Shown in pieces: positions 42,170 to 50,910 of a stretch of 64,000 bases of DNA. The position numbers and the translations under genes are program-made. The notes under the pieces are model-generated. The model was not told where the DNA came from and made no database searches. It saw only the letters and a program-made list of their open reading frames with translations. Origin of the DNA: Natrinema marinum (GTDB lineage: Archaea > Halobacteriota > Halobacteria > Halobacteriales > Natrialbaceae); NCBI RefSeq assembly GCF_024296685.1, contig NZ_CP100763.1, positions 3,702,004 to 3,766,003 on the forward strand, read 5' to 3'. Positions within the stretch are counted from its first letter, which is position 1. Each line of letters starts with the position of its first letter.

Positions 42170-43849
42170 TCAGACGCTCGAGAGAACCCAGCGCTGCGTG
42201 TGATGGCCGTTAGCGGGCCACTGCTGGACGTTGGCGCCGTCGGCCGTCGAAGCGTTGGCGACTTCGAGGAGTTTGCCGCTGTTGACGTTGACGAGCTCGT
42301 ACTGGCCGTTGCCCAGGTCTCGAATCGACCAGCGCTGCGTGGGGTGGCCGTTGGCGGGCCACTGCTGGACGTTGGCGCCGTCGGCCGTCGAGGCGTTGGC
42401 GACCTCGAGGAGCTTGCCGCTGTTGACGTTCTCGAGGACGTACTCGCCGTTGCCCTGCTCTCGTACATCCCACTGCTGGGTCGGGTGGCCGTTGGCGGGC
42501 CACTGTTGAACGTTGGCGCCGTCGGCCGTCGAGGCGTTGACGACTTCGAGAAGCTGTCCGCTGTTCGCGTTCTCGAGGACGTATCGCCCGTCGGGAACGC
42601 CGTCGGATGACGGTTCCTCACCCGTCAGCACGTTCCCGCGAGTGTCCGTGCTCGAAGCGTAGACCTCGAGGTCGGCGACGGTGCCGGCGTTTCGCAGATC
42701 GTTGTTCAGGATGGCGTTGTTGGCCGTTCCGGGGCCGGTCTCGCGGATCCCATAGCTCTGTTGAGGGTTCGCCCGGTCGTCGACCACGCGTAGGTTCTGG
42801 ACCGTCACGTTCTCCGCGGCCGGATGGGAGCCGCCGTCGCGCGAGTCGATGCGGACGCCCTCGCTGTTGCTGTTTCGCACCGTCCCGCCGTTGATACTGA
42901 CGTTCTGGCAGTCCTGAAGCAGAATTCCCTGGCTGGTGGTGCCCTCGATGTCGACGTGTTCGACGGTGAAACCGCTGCTACCGGAGACGCCGAAGACGCC
43001 GCGGGCACCGCCGCGGACGATGACCTCCTGGACGGTGACGTTCTGGCCGCCGCCGGGATCGGGGTTCGTCGCGTCGACCGTCCCCACGGTCGCGCCGGTC
43101 GTGTCGTTCAACAGTAGGCCACAGCCGCCGGTGTCCGCCGTCGTCACGGTGCCGATGTCGACCCCGTCGACGCCGTAGGTCTCGACCGCGTGGTGGGCAC
43201 AGCCCTCGATGGTCGCCGCGTCCAGCGAGACGTTCCTCGAGCGGCCGCCATCGTCGTCGTCGATGCGGACGCCGAGGCCGATACTGCTGGTCTCGTAGAG
43301 CGTCATGTCGACGGTGCCGAGGGTCACGTCGGAACAGCTCTGAATCCAGATGCCGTACCGCGGGTTGCCGGCGATGGAGATGGTCGGTATTTCGATTGAC
43401 TCGACGCTCTGAGCGCGGATCGGGACGACGAGTTCGTCACCGGTGTCTTCGACGGTGATCGTCCCGCGAACGTCGACGGTCGTATAGCTCGGCAGGTCGA
43501 CGGCGTGGACCTCGCTCGTCGGGCCGACCGTCCCGCCGTTCTGGACGACGACCGTCTCCTTCGTCGTTCGACCCGGCGTGAGCCCGTCGACGGCGGCCTG
43601 AATCGCGTCGAGCATGTCGTTGCCGGCGTACACCCCCGTACCGTGGGCGTCGGCGTACCACGTCCCGCCCGACGACCAGACCTCGGCCTCGTGGCTGCTG
43701 GCACTCACCGTCGCGCCGAACCCGGCCGCCGCGGCCACGCCAGTTCCAAGCGTCGTCAACACGGCTCGCCGGCTACGCCCGACAGCGCTCGGTTCGTCTC
43801 GCTTCGCCTTCTCGGTCGCTGACTCTCGTGATCTCACGACAGGCACCAC
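42170..43849 (-). CDS. Tat-exported right-handed beta-helix protein with ricin-type lectin repeats
   Basis: 559 residues, GTG start (a second GTG follows). The Tat signal is 'GRSRRAVLTTLGTGVAAAAG'. Residues ~60-400 show parallel beta-helix repeats of the pectate-lyase-like type ('VTVQEVIVRGGARGVFGVSG', 'GILLQDCQNVSINGGTV', 'GVRIDSRDGG'). Residues ~415-559 are three RICIN (Q-x-W) units forming one beta-trefoil, which usually binds galactose-type sugars. Likely an extracellular polysaccharide-degrading or -binding protein. No catalytic residues can be assigned with confidence. Confidence 0.88.
   Translation of the reverse strand: MVPVVRSRESATEKAKRDEPSAVGRSRRAVLTTLGTGVAAAAGFGATVSASSHEAEVWSSGGTWYADAHGTGVYAGNDMLDAIQAAVDGLTPGRTTKETVVVQNGGTVGPTSEVHAVDLPSYTTVDVRGTITVEDTGDELVVPIRAQSVESIEIPTISIAGNPRYGIWIQSCSDVTLGTVDMTLYETSSIGLGVRIDDDDGGRSRNVSLDAATIEGCAHHAVETYGVDGVDIGTVTTADTGGCGLLLNDTTGATVGTVDATNPDPGGGQNVTVQEVIVRGGARGVFGVSGSSGFTVEHVDIEGTTSQGILLQDCQNVSINGGTVRNSNSEGVRIDSRDGGSHPAAENVTVQNLRVVDDRANPQQSYGIRETGPGTANNAILNNDLRNAGTVADLEVYASSTDTRGNVLTGEEPSSDGVPDGRYVLENANSGQLLEVVNASTADGANVQQWPANGHPTQQWDVREQGNGEYVLENVNSGKLLEVANASTADGANVQQWPANGHPTQRWSIRDLGNGQYELVNVNSGKLLEVANASTADGANVQQWPANGHHTQRWVLSSV
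42173..42592 (-). repeat. Three tandem ~141-bp coding repeats (ricin-type motif)
   Basis: Three nearly identical 46-47-codon units at the 3' end of the beta-helix gene, roughly 42452-42592, 42311-42451 and 42173-42310. Each encodes 'SGKLLEVANASTADGANVQQ' followed by W-P-A-N-G-H-x-T-Q-x-W. DNA identity is high, so the array is recent or homogenised. Confidence 0.9.
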
Positions 43850-43931
43850 GAAGTACGGATCTCTAAATCCTTCCGCTCCATTCTGAAATAAATCAAGTGG
43901 CAGTGTCTGTCGAGCCGTATCCGCTCACCGA

Positions 43932-44321
43932 TCACAGAACGCGATCCGGCCGAATCCGCAGCACGACCCGCTCTGACTCGATCGGTTGCGGATACTCGTC
44001 GACGTCCATGTATCGCCGGGCGAGTTCGTCGATGTGTTCTCGAGCGCCCTCGGTGGTGATTTCGTCGATCTCACCGATCACCGAGAGGTGTCGATAGGGG
44101 TCGTCGGGGTCGACCATGCTGACGCCGACGCCGGGGTTGTGTTCCGCGTTTCGCGCCTTCTGGCGGTGGCGCTCGGTGTTGACCAGCAGCCGATCGTCGT
44201 CCGCGTCGTAATCGATCCAGACCGGCGTGACGTGGGGCAGCCCCTCGTCGGTCAGCGTCGCGACGTGGGCGAACGTTTCCTTCTCGAACAGGTCGTGGAA
44301 CTCCTCGGGAATCGAGGCCAT
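43932..44321 (-). CDS. PPOX-class F420/FMN-dependent protein
   Basis: 129 residues with a split-barrel flavin-binding fold: 'FAHVATLTDEGLPHVTPVWI', 'LLVNTERHRQKARNAEHNPG' and 'VSMVDPDDPYRHLSVIGEI' are the typical strands of the pyridoxamine-phosphate-oxidase-like F420-binding group. It is likely a cytoplasmic reductase acting with F420 or FMN. Substrate unknown. Confidence 0.9.
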   Translation of the reverse strand: MASIPEEFHDLFEKETFAHVATLTDEGLPHVTPVWIDYDADDDRLLVNTERHRQKARNAEHNPGVGVSMVDPDDPYRHLSVIGEIDEITTEGAREHIDELARRYMDVDEYPQPIESERVVLRIRPDRVL

Positions 44322-44469
44322 AGGCTCCGTTCATCGGGCTCGGGCTTGGCTGTAGTGCCTACATTACTAGCGACGGATGCTCACCGAAATCGACAGTGTT
44401 CATCTCCCCACGATGAGTGCTTGCATATGTCACGGGACGGCACTGACCACGCACGTGACGGCTAACGGC

Positions 44470-44476
44470 TTATACG
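44470..44476 (+). promoter_or_regulatory. TATA box of the sequon-rich lipoprotein gene
   Basis: TTATACG, 24 bp upstream of ATG 44501, consistent with a leaderless transcript and with the ATG rather than the TTG at 44498. Confidence 0.55.
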
Positions 44477-44500
44477 AATCGATATCGTCGCCTTCAGTTG

Positions 44501-44785
44501 ATGTCCGACCAGCAACGATCGACCCGCCGACGAGTATTGGGGATGACAGGTATCGCGGCGTCGACGGCTCTCGTCGCCGGCTGTGGCGGCCCGGGAGGCG
44601 ACGACAACGACACCACCGACGGCGATAACGAAACCGAAGGAGATACCGGCAACGGACAGGCCATGGAGAACGAATCGGAGAACGAGACCGGCAACATGAC
44701 TGGGAACGAGACCGGCAATATGACTGGCAACGAGAGCGGGAACATGACCGGCAACGAGACCAACGAAACGAACGAGACGGGCTGA
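44501..44785 (+). CDS. Tat lipoprotein with N-glycosylation sequon repeats
   Basis: 94 residues. A Tat signal ('STRRRVLGMTGIAASTALVA') ends in a lipobox A-G-C, so the protein should be lipid-anchored outside the cell. The rest is low-complexity and acidic, dominated by repeats of G-N-M-T-G-N-E-T type with about 12 N-x-S/T sequons. It resembles a small mucin-like stalk. A larger protein with the same G-N-M-T-G-N-E-T motif is encoded at 47204. Confidence 0.82.
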   Translation: MSDQQRSTRRRVLGMTGIAASTALVAGCGGPGGDDNDTTDGDNETEGDTGNGQAMENESENETGNMTGNETGNMTGNESGNMTGNETNETNETG

Positions 44786-44857
44786 GCCGGCTCCAAGCGA
44801 CGATTTTTGCCCGCGCGACGCGTAACCGTTACCAGGCTTCGCCCCTTCCCTCGAGTG

Positions 44858-45586
44858 ATGACCGACGGACTCGAGGCCGACGTAGAGGGGACCGACGAGA
44901 TCGCCCAGCGGCGCGACGACCTCGCGGCCAGGGTGCGTTCCCACGCCGGCGAGATCGCGCGGGAACTCGCGGTGTTGCAGGGCGGCGACTACGGGCAGGA
45001 GACGTTCGACACCGACGGCGGTAGCTGGACGCTCAAGTACGAGGCCGGCGACGTGCAGTATCTCCGATTCGACCCGAAATCGGGCTCGGAGACGTACGTC
45101 GTCTCGAGCAAGCAGCCGCCCGAACCGGAACCGCTCGAGACGGCGCTGGCCGACTACGGCGCGTTCGTCGAGGCGTACAACGAGCACGTCCGCTCGTTCG
45201 ACGGGATCCTCGAGGACGTGCCCGACGAGTTCCCCGCGATCGAATCGACGGCGGAACTGGTCGCCGAACGTGACCGGATCGTCGACCGCATCCGCGAGGT
45301 CGGCAACGCGATGGCGGCCCAACTCCACCGGTACGACGGCGAGTACGGCACCTACGCGACGACGGTCTCGGGCACCCGCTGGGAACTGAAGTGGGACGGT
45401 GACGTCGCCTCCTATCTTCGCGTCGGCGGCTCCGACGGCACCTACCTCCTCTCGCAGTACGGCCCGCCACCGGCCCCCGAGGTCCGCCGGCTGGCCGAGG
45501 ACGTGCCGGCGTTCGTCGCCGACTTCAACGACCACGTCGACGACCTCGAGGCGGACTTAGAGCGGGTCAGTTTCGACGGTCGATAG
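44858..45586 (+). CDS. Protein with internally duplicated domain, unknown
   Basis: 242 residues, acidic and soluble. Residues ~15-119 and ~133-235 are two copies of one module. Each has a helix, then 'GGSWTLKYEAGDVQYLRFDP' or 'GTRWELKWDGDVASYLRVGG', then 'SETYVVSSKQPPEPEPL' or 'DGTYLLSQYGPPPAPEV', then a final helix ('FVEAYNEHVRSFDGIL' / 'FVADFNDHVDDLEADL'). The alternating strand-helix layout suggests a profilin-like fold, which is inference. Conserved-looking in style for haloarchaea; function unknown. Confidence 0.8.
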   Translation: MTDGLEADVEGTDEIAQRRDDLAARVRSHAGEIARELAVLQGGDYGQETFDTDGGSWTLKYEAGDVQYLRFDPKSGSETYVVSSKQPPEPEPLETALADYGAFVEAYNEHVRSFDGILEDVPDEFPAIESTAELVAERDRIVDRIREVGNAMAAQLHRYDGEYGTYATTVSGTRWELKWDGDVASYLRVGGSDGTYLLSQYGPPPAPEVRRLAEDVPAFVADFNDHVDDLEADLERVSFDGR

Positions 45587-45793
45587 CGGTTGCCCCACTC
45601 CGTCGACCGCCGGCGCTCTCGCGGCGTCCACTCGATTCTTTGCGTCCGTTTGATCCCGTCGGTGTCCCGCCCTTGCTCGAGTGGGCGTTCGAACCGATAC
45701 CGAGCACACCCGACCGCTCTATACCCGAACTAGTAGCCGTTTTGTACGTTCCCGTCCTACGAAGTGGTGGCGACGACGCTCGCCTGGACTATC

Positions 45794-46024
45794 ATGGATG
45801 GCTCTGCCGACGGGACCGACGAGGGAACTGCCCACGAGTACGCGGCCGACACTGACGAGGACGACATCGAGAACGCGGTGTTGTTCGACGCCGTCGTCGT
45901 CCGGTACGAATGCGGCAACGACCGCTGTACGCTCGTCCCCCACGACGCCACGACCGGCGAGACACTGAACGCCTGGCTCTCCGCCGACCTCGAGACGGTC
46001 GTCGACCTCGACGACGCCCGCTGA
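45794..46024 (+). CDS. DUF7511-like small protein (second copy)
   Basis: 76 residues starting at MDGSADGTDEG. The core 'VVVRYECGNDRCTLVPHDAT' and 'LNAWLSADLETVVDLDDA' align with the 33417 protein ('VTVENDDAPNECAIFPRDAS', 'TTTWISAHEGSFVALESIR'). The N-terminal acidic tail is longer, and two Cys flank an N-D-R. Function unknown. Confidence 0.72.
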   Translation: MDGSADGTDEGTAHEYAADTDEDDIENAVLFDAVVVRYECGNDRCTLVPHDATTGETLNAWLSADLETVVDLDDAR

Positions 46025-46117
46025 AGACGGGTTCTGCCTGTCGATGGACCCCGTTCTCACTGGCGACGCGAAGCGCGGCGCTCCCCGTCCGCTGGCCTCG
46101 AGAGGAAGTGCCGGGAG

Positions 46118-46393
46118 TCAGACGTCGACGTACCGGTCGACCCACTCCTGGCGGCGCTGCAGCGCGCGTCGGCCTTTCGGCGTCAGCGCGTAGTAGTTCG
46201 TCCGGCGGTCGAGTTCGCCTTTCTCGACGAGCTCTTTCTCGACGAGCGTATCGAGGTTCGGATACAGCCGGCCGTGGGTGACCGGCTGATCGATGTAGCT
46301 GTTGATGTCGTCGAGAATCTCCTGTCCGGACGGTCGGTCTTTGCCTGCGATCACGTACAACAGGTCACGCTGGAAGCCAGTTAGCTGGTCCAT
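46118..46393 (-). CDS. PadR family transcriptional regulator
   Basis: 91 residues, essentially the winged-helix domain only: 'FQRDLLYVIAGKDRPSGQEI', 'QPVTHGRLYPNLDTLVEKEL' and the wing 'GELDRRTNYYALTPKGRRAL'. The C-terminal dimerisation helix is short, as in the haloarchaeal mini-PadR group. Probably a homodimeric repressor; target unknown. Confidence 0.92.
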   Translation of the reverse strand: MDQLTGFQRDLLYVIAGKDRPSGQEILDDINSYIDQPVTHGRLYPNLDTLVEKELVEKGELDRRTNYYALTPKGRRALQRRQEWVDRYVDV

Positions 46394-46591
46394 GGATCAC
46401 CCTCTGAGTGACGACGTTCACCGCTCTGTGGCTTTGTTATAGAGCTGATACGGCTCGCCAGCGGCGCGGAACGCACCGCGTAGGACCGCCGGTAACCACA
46501 CGCTGGCGGCGGGCGGTCCGTCCGATACCGCCCGCGTTCGCCTCGTCAACGTGACGCGGCGTTTTTGACGATCACCGCCGTAGCGACCGCT

Positions 46592-47155
46592 ATGCCGACT
46601 GATCCGCTCGCCTGGGAGACCGACGACCGCCGAGTAGCCTACTCCTGTCCGGGGTTCGATATCGTTAACGAATCCGTTCGCCTCCCCGACGGGACGGAAA
46701 CCGACTTCGATTACCTCACGGAGCCCGCGAGCGTCTGCATCTTGCCGTTCACCCCCGACGGCGATGTCGTCTGTATCGAGGAGTGGCGACAGGCCGTCTC
46801 CCGAGTCAGCCACGGGCTCCCCGTCGGCGGCGTCGAACCCGACGACGACGACCTCGAGGCCGCGGCGCGCCGCGAACTCGCCGAGGAGACCGGCTACGAA
46901 GCCGACGACCTCGAGCCGCTGGTGACCGTCGAACCGGCGAACGGGATCGCCGATACCCTCATGCACTTCTTCGTCGCCGAGGGCTGTCGGCCGACCGCCG
47001 ACCAGCGCTTGGACCACAACGAGAGCATTCGACCGACCACTCGCTCGCTCGAGGCGCTGATCGATGCGGTGGCCGACGGCGAGATTCTGGACGGTCGGAC
47101 GGTGCTCGCCGTCTCCTACTACCAGCTATGCGGCGGATCGGGGAGCGAAGAATAA
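46592..47155 (+). CDS. Nudix hydrolase (ADP-ribose pyrophosphatase-like)
   Basis: 187 residues. The Nudix box reads 'GVEPDDDDLEAAARRELAEE' followed by T-G-Y. The R-E-L-x-E-E-x-G core is intact, but the usual Glu eight positions before that Arg is Asp. The preceding 'VVCIEEWRQAVSRVSHGLPV' resembles ADP-ribose pyrophosphatases, which hydrolyse nucleoside diphosphate sugars. The start MPTDPLAWETDD follows from the domain length. Confidence 0.9.
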   Translation: MPTDPLAWETDDRRVAYSCPGFDIVNESVRLPDGTETDFDYLTEPASVCILPFTPDGDVVCIEEWRQAVSRVSHGLPVGGVEPDDDDLEAAARRELAEETGYEADDLEPLVTVEPANGIADTLMHFFVAEGCRPTADQRLDHNESIRPTTRSLEALIDAVADGEILDGRTVLAVSYYQLCGGSGSEE

Positions 47156-47203
47156 ACCGGGACGCGCCGAACCGGGCGGTCCGACGGTCGACCGAACCGA
47201 TCG

Positions 47204-48340
47204 TTAGCCCGTCTCGTTCGTCTGGTTGCTCGTTTCGTTCGCGCCACCCGCGGTTTCGTTCATGGCACCCACCTGCTCCTCGAGGGCGGCCTGCAGGCCC
47301 TGCGATTCAGTGAAGGTGACGGTATCGGCGGCAGCGTCGCCGATCGTCATCGATCCGGCGTCGATCGACGAGATCGTCTCGCCGGTCGCCGTCGCGTTCG
47401 CCATGCCGTCGGCCGTCGCGTTCGTCGCGGTATCGCCGGTCGTGTTGTCGGCTGCCGTCGCGTTCGTCTCGTCGCCTGCGGTCATGTTCCCGGTCGCGTT
47501 GGTCGCGTTGCCCGTCTGGTTCCCATCGTCCTGTTGCTCCAAGGTCTGGACGGTCATGGAGTCGACCGTGATCTCGCCGACGTTGAACTGTTCGACGGTC
47601 AGCGATTCGATCGTCTGGTCGGCCTCGCCCTCGGCAGTGGCGTTCCCGTCCTGTCCGTCGCCGCCGTCGCCGCCGTCGCCGCCGAACAGCCCGCCGACGA
47701 AGTCGGAGATACCGCCGAGAATACCGCCGTTACCGCTCTCTTCGACCGTGAACTCCTGAATCGTCAGCTGATCCGCGTTCATCGACTCGATCGTCATGTT
47801 CTCGACCATCACGCTCTCGGCGTCCGGCTCGACGATCCCCTGGAGACCGGTCGCGTTCGTCGCATTGTCGGCCTCAGCAGTCATGTTCGTCGCGTTGTCG
47901 GCCATGTCGCCGGTCGCGTTCGTCTCGTTCCCGGTCATATTGCCGCTCACGTTCCCGAGCTGGTCTATGGACACGTCCTGTAACACCAGCGACTCGAAGG
48001 AGAGTCCCGAGATAACGATCTCCTGAGAGGCGTTCCCATCGGTCTCGTTACCCATCGACTCGTTTGCCGTCTCGTTGACCTGCTGTTGGAGCTCCTGGGT
48101 CGCCACCATCTCCAGTTGCTGAACCGAGAGCTCCTCGATCGTCGCGTTCTGGATCGTGACGTTCTCGAGTTGTAACGTGCCGACCTGCACGTTCTTTAGC
48201 GTTGCACCTGTGTCGCCCATGTCTCCGGCGTCGCCGTCCCCGGCCGTGGTCGCCGTTCCACCGACGAGGGAGGGACCCCCCGAGAACGCGACCAGCAGCG
48301 CGACGAACGCGACACCGATCGTCCGCGGTCGTGAAACCAT
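47204..48340 (-). CDS. Secreted, heavily sequon-rich surface protein
   Basis: 378 residues with an N-terminal signal (residues ~5-28, 'TIGVAFVALLVAFSGGPSLV') and no C-terminal anchor visible. The chain alternates two kinds of segment. One is repetitive beta-type segments ('LKNVQVGTLQLENVTIQNAT', 'IEELSVQQLEM', 'IESLTVEQFNVGEITVDSMT') that look like beta-helix rungs. The other is low-complexity linkers packed with about 28 N-x-S/T sequons. Likely an N-glycosylated extracellular protein. It shares the G-N-M-T-G-N-E-T motif with the 44501 lipoprotein. Confidence 0.82.
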   Translation of the reverse strand: MVSRPRTIGVAFVALLVAFSGGPSLVGGTATTAGDGDAGDMGDTGATLKNVQVGTLQLENVTIQNATIEELSVQQLEMVATQELQQQVNETANESMGNETDGNASQEIVISGLSFESLVLQDVSIDQLGNVSGNMTGNETNATGDMADNATNMTAEADNATNATGLQGIVEPDAESVMVENMTIESMNADQLTIQEFTVEESGNGGILGGISDFVGGLFGGDGGDGGDGQDGNATAEGEADQTIESLTVEQFNVGEITVDSMTVQTLEQQDDGNQTGNATNATGNMTAGDETNATAADNTTGDTATNATADGMANATATGETISSIDAGSMTIGDAAADTVTFTESQGLQAALEEQVGAMNETAGGANETSNQTNETG

Positions 48341-48616
48341 ACGGGCCGACAGACGGCGAAGTCAGGGCTAAAACGCCGCGACTGTTACGGGATTACCGTT
48401 CCGAAAACGACCCTTGTGCTCGATCCCACCGTCCCGCTTGGACCCCCGACCGGTTCCGGGCTCGGCCACCGACTCCGCGACGATGTCGTCTCACCGTCCG
48501 TCGATTCCGTCGCCGGCCAGCAGTCACTTACCCGATCGCCCGCGCCGAAACATCCGATTGTCGCGGCGAAACGCCTGCAGTCGGCTCGAGCGCCGGCGAC
48601 GCCGGCCCGACGGGGG

Positions 48617-48808
48617 CTACTCGAGGCGTAGTTCCCTGGTCTCGATAGCCTGGCAGGACGGGCAGACGAACTGGTACTGCACCCGTCCGCCCGAGGTCGT
48701 AACGTGCCACCCGCCCTCGGTGTCGACGTAGCCACACGCCGGACAGCGAAGCTCAGACTCGTCGAACTTCTCGCGGAGTCGCTCGAACGGTGAACGGTAG
48801 ACCGACAT
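48617..48808 (-). CDS. Small zinc-ribbon protein
   Basis: 63 residues. 'MSVYRSPFERLREKFDESEL' is an amphipathic N-terminal helix, followed by 'RCPACGYVDTEGGWHVTTSG' and 'FVCPSCQAIETREL', giving two CxxC knuckles. It resembles a small haloarchaeal zinc-finger family known from Haloferax. Divergent from the LOV regulator gene by ~107 bp. Function unknown. Confidence 0.82.
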   Translation of the reverse strand: MSVYRSPFERLREKFDESELRCPACGYVDTEGGWHVTTSGGRVQYQFVCPSCQAIETRELRLE

Positions 48809-48915
48809 ACGAATGGCTATGGTATGCTAATACATAACACGCTAGCCTTCTCGTTCGCCCTGTGAACCGTCTGCCGATCCCAACGGTTCTTAATCATCCC
48901 GCCGTAGGTACTTCC

Positions 48916-50799
48916 ATGAACGATGTCGACGCGGAGCGCGGTGGTGACATCGGCGACTCTGCGGCGGCGGCGCGTGCGCTCGAGTCCGTCGTCGATCCGG
49001 TTGTCGCGGTCGCCGACGGGACAGTTACGTACGCGAACGCGGCTGCCCGCGACGCCTTCGACCTCGGCGAGGCCGACCGCGACGCGGCGACCGCGCTCGG
49101 AGCGCGCTGGGGCCGACTCGCCGCGGCGATCGACGAGACGACGGTCGGCACCGCCCGCCGAGTCGAGTTCGGCGAGGACGACCTCGAGAGCGCGCGCGTC
49201 CACCGCGGGGCCGACGGCGCGACGATCACGTTCGGCCTCGACGGCAGCGCCGACGCGGGCGACGAGTCGCCCGGAACGAGCGACCGGCTGGTCAAAGACC
49301 GCGCGCTCGAGGAGGCCCCGGTCGGGATCACGATCTCCGATCCCGACATGGACGACAACCCGCTGGTCTACGTCAACGAGTCCTACGAGGAGATGACCGG
49401 CTACGCGTTCGACGAGGTCGTCGGTCGTAACTGTCGGTTCCTGCAAGGTGAGGACTCCGACGAGGACGCCATCGCCGAGATGGCCGCGGCGATCGACGCC
49501 GAGCGCCCGGTCACCGTCGAACTCAAAAACTACCGCAAGGACGGCACCGCGTTCTGGAACGAGGTGACGATCGCTCCCGTTCGCGACGAGGACGGCCGCG
49601 TCACCAACTACGTCGGCTTCCAGAACGACATCACCGCGCGTAAGGAGGCCGAACTCGCCCTCGAGGAGCGGACCGAGGAACTCGAGTACATCCTCGACCG
49701 CGTCGAAGGGCTGATCCAGGACGTCACCGCCGTCGTCGCCGGCTCGACCGACCGCTCGGAACTCGAGGCCGAGGTCTGCGACCGGATCGCTGCGGAAGAC
49801 GGCTACGACGGGGCCTGGATCGGCGAACGCAACCCCGCGTCCGGGACGATCGACGTCCGCTCGAGCGCGGGCGCCGACCCCGAAGCCGACAGCATCGCGA
49901 CCGGTACGGACCACCCCGCCGCCGAGACGCTCGAGACGGGCGACCTCGCGGTCGACACCGTCGACGGCACGACACGCGCCGCGTTTCCGCTGTCGTACAA
50001 CGGCATCGAGTACGGCGTTCTGACGGTCCGGACCGATCGAGACCGCGCCGTCGACGACCGCGAAGCCGTCATCCTTTCGGCGCTTGCCCGTGCGGTCGCC
50101 AGCGGGATCAACGCCCGCGAGACCAGCCGCGTGCTCACCACCGACGCCGTCGTCGCCGTCGAACTCGAGTTGACCGATACCGCTCTCGCGCCCGTCGCCC
50201 TCTCGGCCGCGGCCGACTGCCGGCTCGAATACCGCCGGTCGGTCCATCGCACCGACGACGAGACGGCGTCGCTCTTCACGGCGACCGGCGCGAGCGCCGA
50301 CGAGATCACCGCGGCCGCGGCCGACCTGTCCGATGTCGACTGCCGCGTCGTCGTCCAGCGCGACGACGAGTGTCTGGTCGAACTCACCAGTTCGGTGGAT
50401 CTGGTCGGCTGGCTCTCCGAGCGCGGTGCCCGCACTCGGGCGATCGAGAGCGACGCCGGCCGAGCGCGCGTCACCCTCGAGATCCCCCGATCGGCGAACG
50501 TCCGCTCGATCGTCGAGGCCGTCGAGGACCGCTACGACGGGACCGACGTCCGCTCCTTCCAGCAGCGAGAACGCGACGGCGAGACCCGCGAGGAGTTCGC
50601 CGCCCGGCTCGAGGAGGCGCTGACCGACCGCCAGTTCGGCGCGCTCCAGCGGGCGTATCTCGGCGGCTACTTCGAGTGGCCCCGGCCGACGACCGGGGAG
50701 GAACTCGCCCAGTCGATGGGCGTCTCGCGGCCGACCTTCCACGAACACCTGCGGACGGCCGAGGCGAAGCTCTGCCGGGCGTTCTTCGGGGATGCGTAG
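48916..50799 (+). CDS. Bat-like LOV photosensor transcriptional regulator
   Basis: 627 residues. Order: degenerate PAS (~20-110), a LOV-type PAS/PAC (~130-240), a short coiled coil, a GAF-like domain (~260-400), the bacterio-opsin-activator domain (~405-545) and a C-terminal HTH_10 ('TGEELAQSMGVSRPTFHEHL'). The LOV domain contains 'GRNCRFLQGEDSDEDA' with the photoadduct Cys (C173), 'LKNYRKDGTAFWNEVTIAPV' and 'NYVGFQNDIT' with the flavin-contacting Gln (Q236). This is the full flavin-binding signature, so blue-light sensing is predicted. Bat proteins control purple membrane and carotenoid genes; no opsin is in this window. Confidence 0.93.
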   Translation: MNDVDAERGGDIGDSAAAARALESVVDPVVAVADGTVTYANAAARDAFDLGEADRDAATALGARWGRLAAAIDETTVGTARRVEFGEDDLESARVHRGADGATITFGLDGSADAGDESPGTSDRLVKDRALEEAPVGITISDPDMDDNPLVYVNESYEEMTGYAFDEVVGRNCRFLQGEDSDEDAIAEMAAAIDAERPVTVELKNYRKDGTAFWNEVTIAPVRDEDGRVTNYVGFQNDITARKEAELALEERTEELEYILDRVEGLIQDVTAVVAGSTDRSELEAEVCDRIAAEDGYDGAWIGERNPASGTIDVRSSAGADPEADSIATGTDHPAAETLETGDLAVDTVDGTTRAAFPLSYNGIEYGVLTVRTDRDRAVDDREAVILSALARAVASGINARETSRVLTTDAVVAVELELTDTALAPVALSAAADCRLEYRRSVHRTDDETASLFTATGASADEITAAAADLSDVDCRVVVQRDDECLVELTSSVDLVGWLSERGARTRAIESDAGRARVTLEIPRSANVRSIVEAVEDRYDGTDVRSFQQRERDGETREEFAARLEEALTDRQFGALQRAYLGGYFEWPRPTTGEELAQSMGVSRPTFHEHLRTAEAKLCRAFFGDA

Positions 50800-50910
50800 C
50801 GCCGCACTTCGGTGACAGTCACGGCTCGAGACCTGTAGTCCGCCCTTAGCGCCGAAAACGGTCGCGGACGGTCGCCGACGTTTATGTGATCGTTCGTGGG
50901 ACCGATTGCT

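Noticed and set aside
48817..50748. 643-codon minus-strand frame antisense to the LOV regulator
   Set aside because: The plus strand encodes recognisable LOV, GAF and HTH_10 domains; the antisense product does not resemble any protein.
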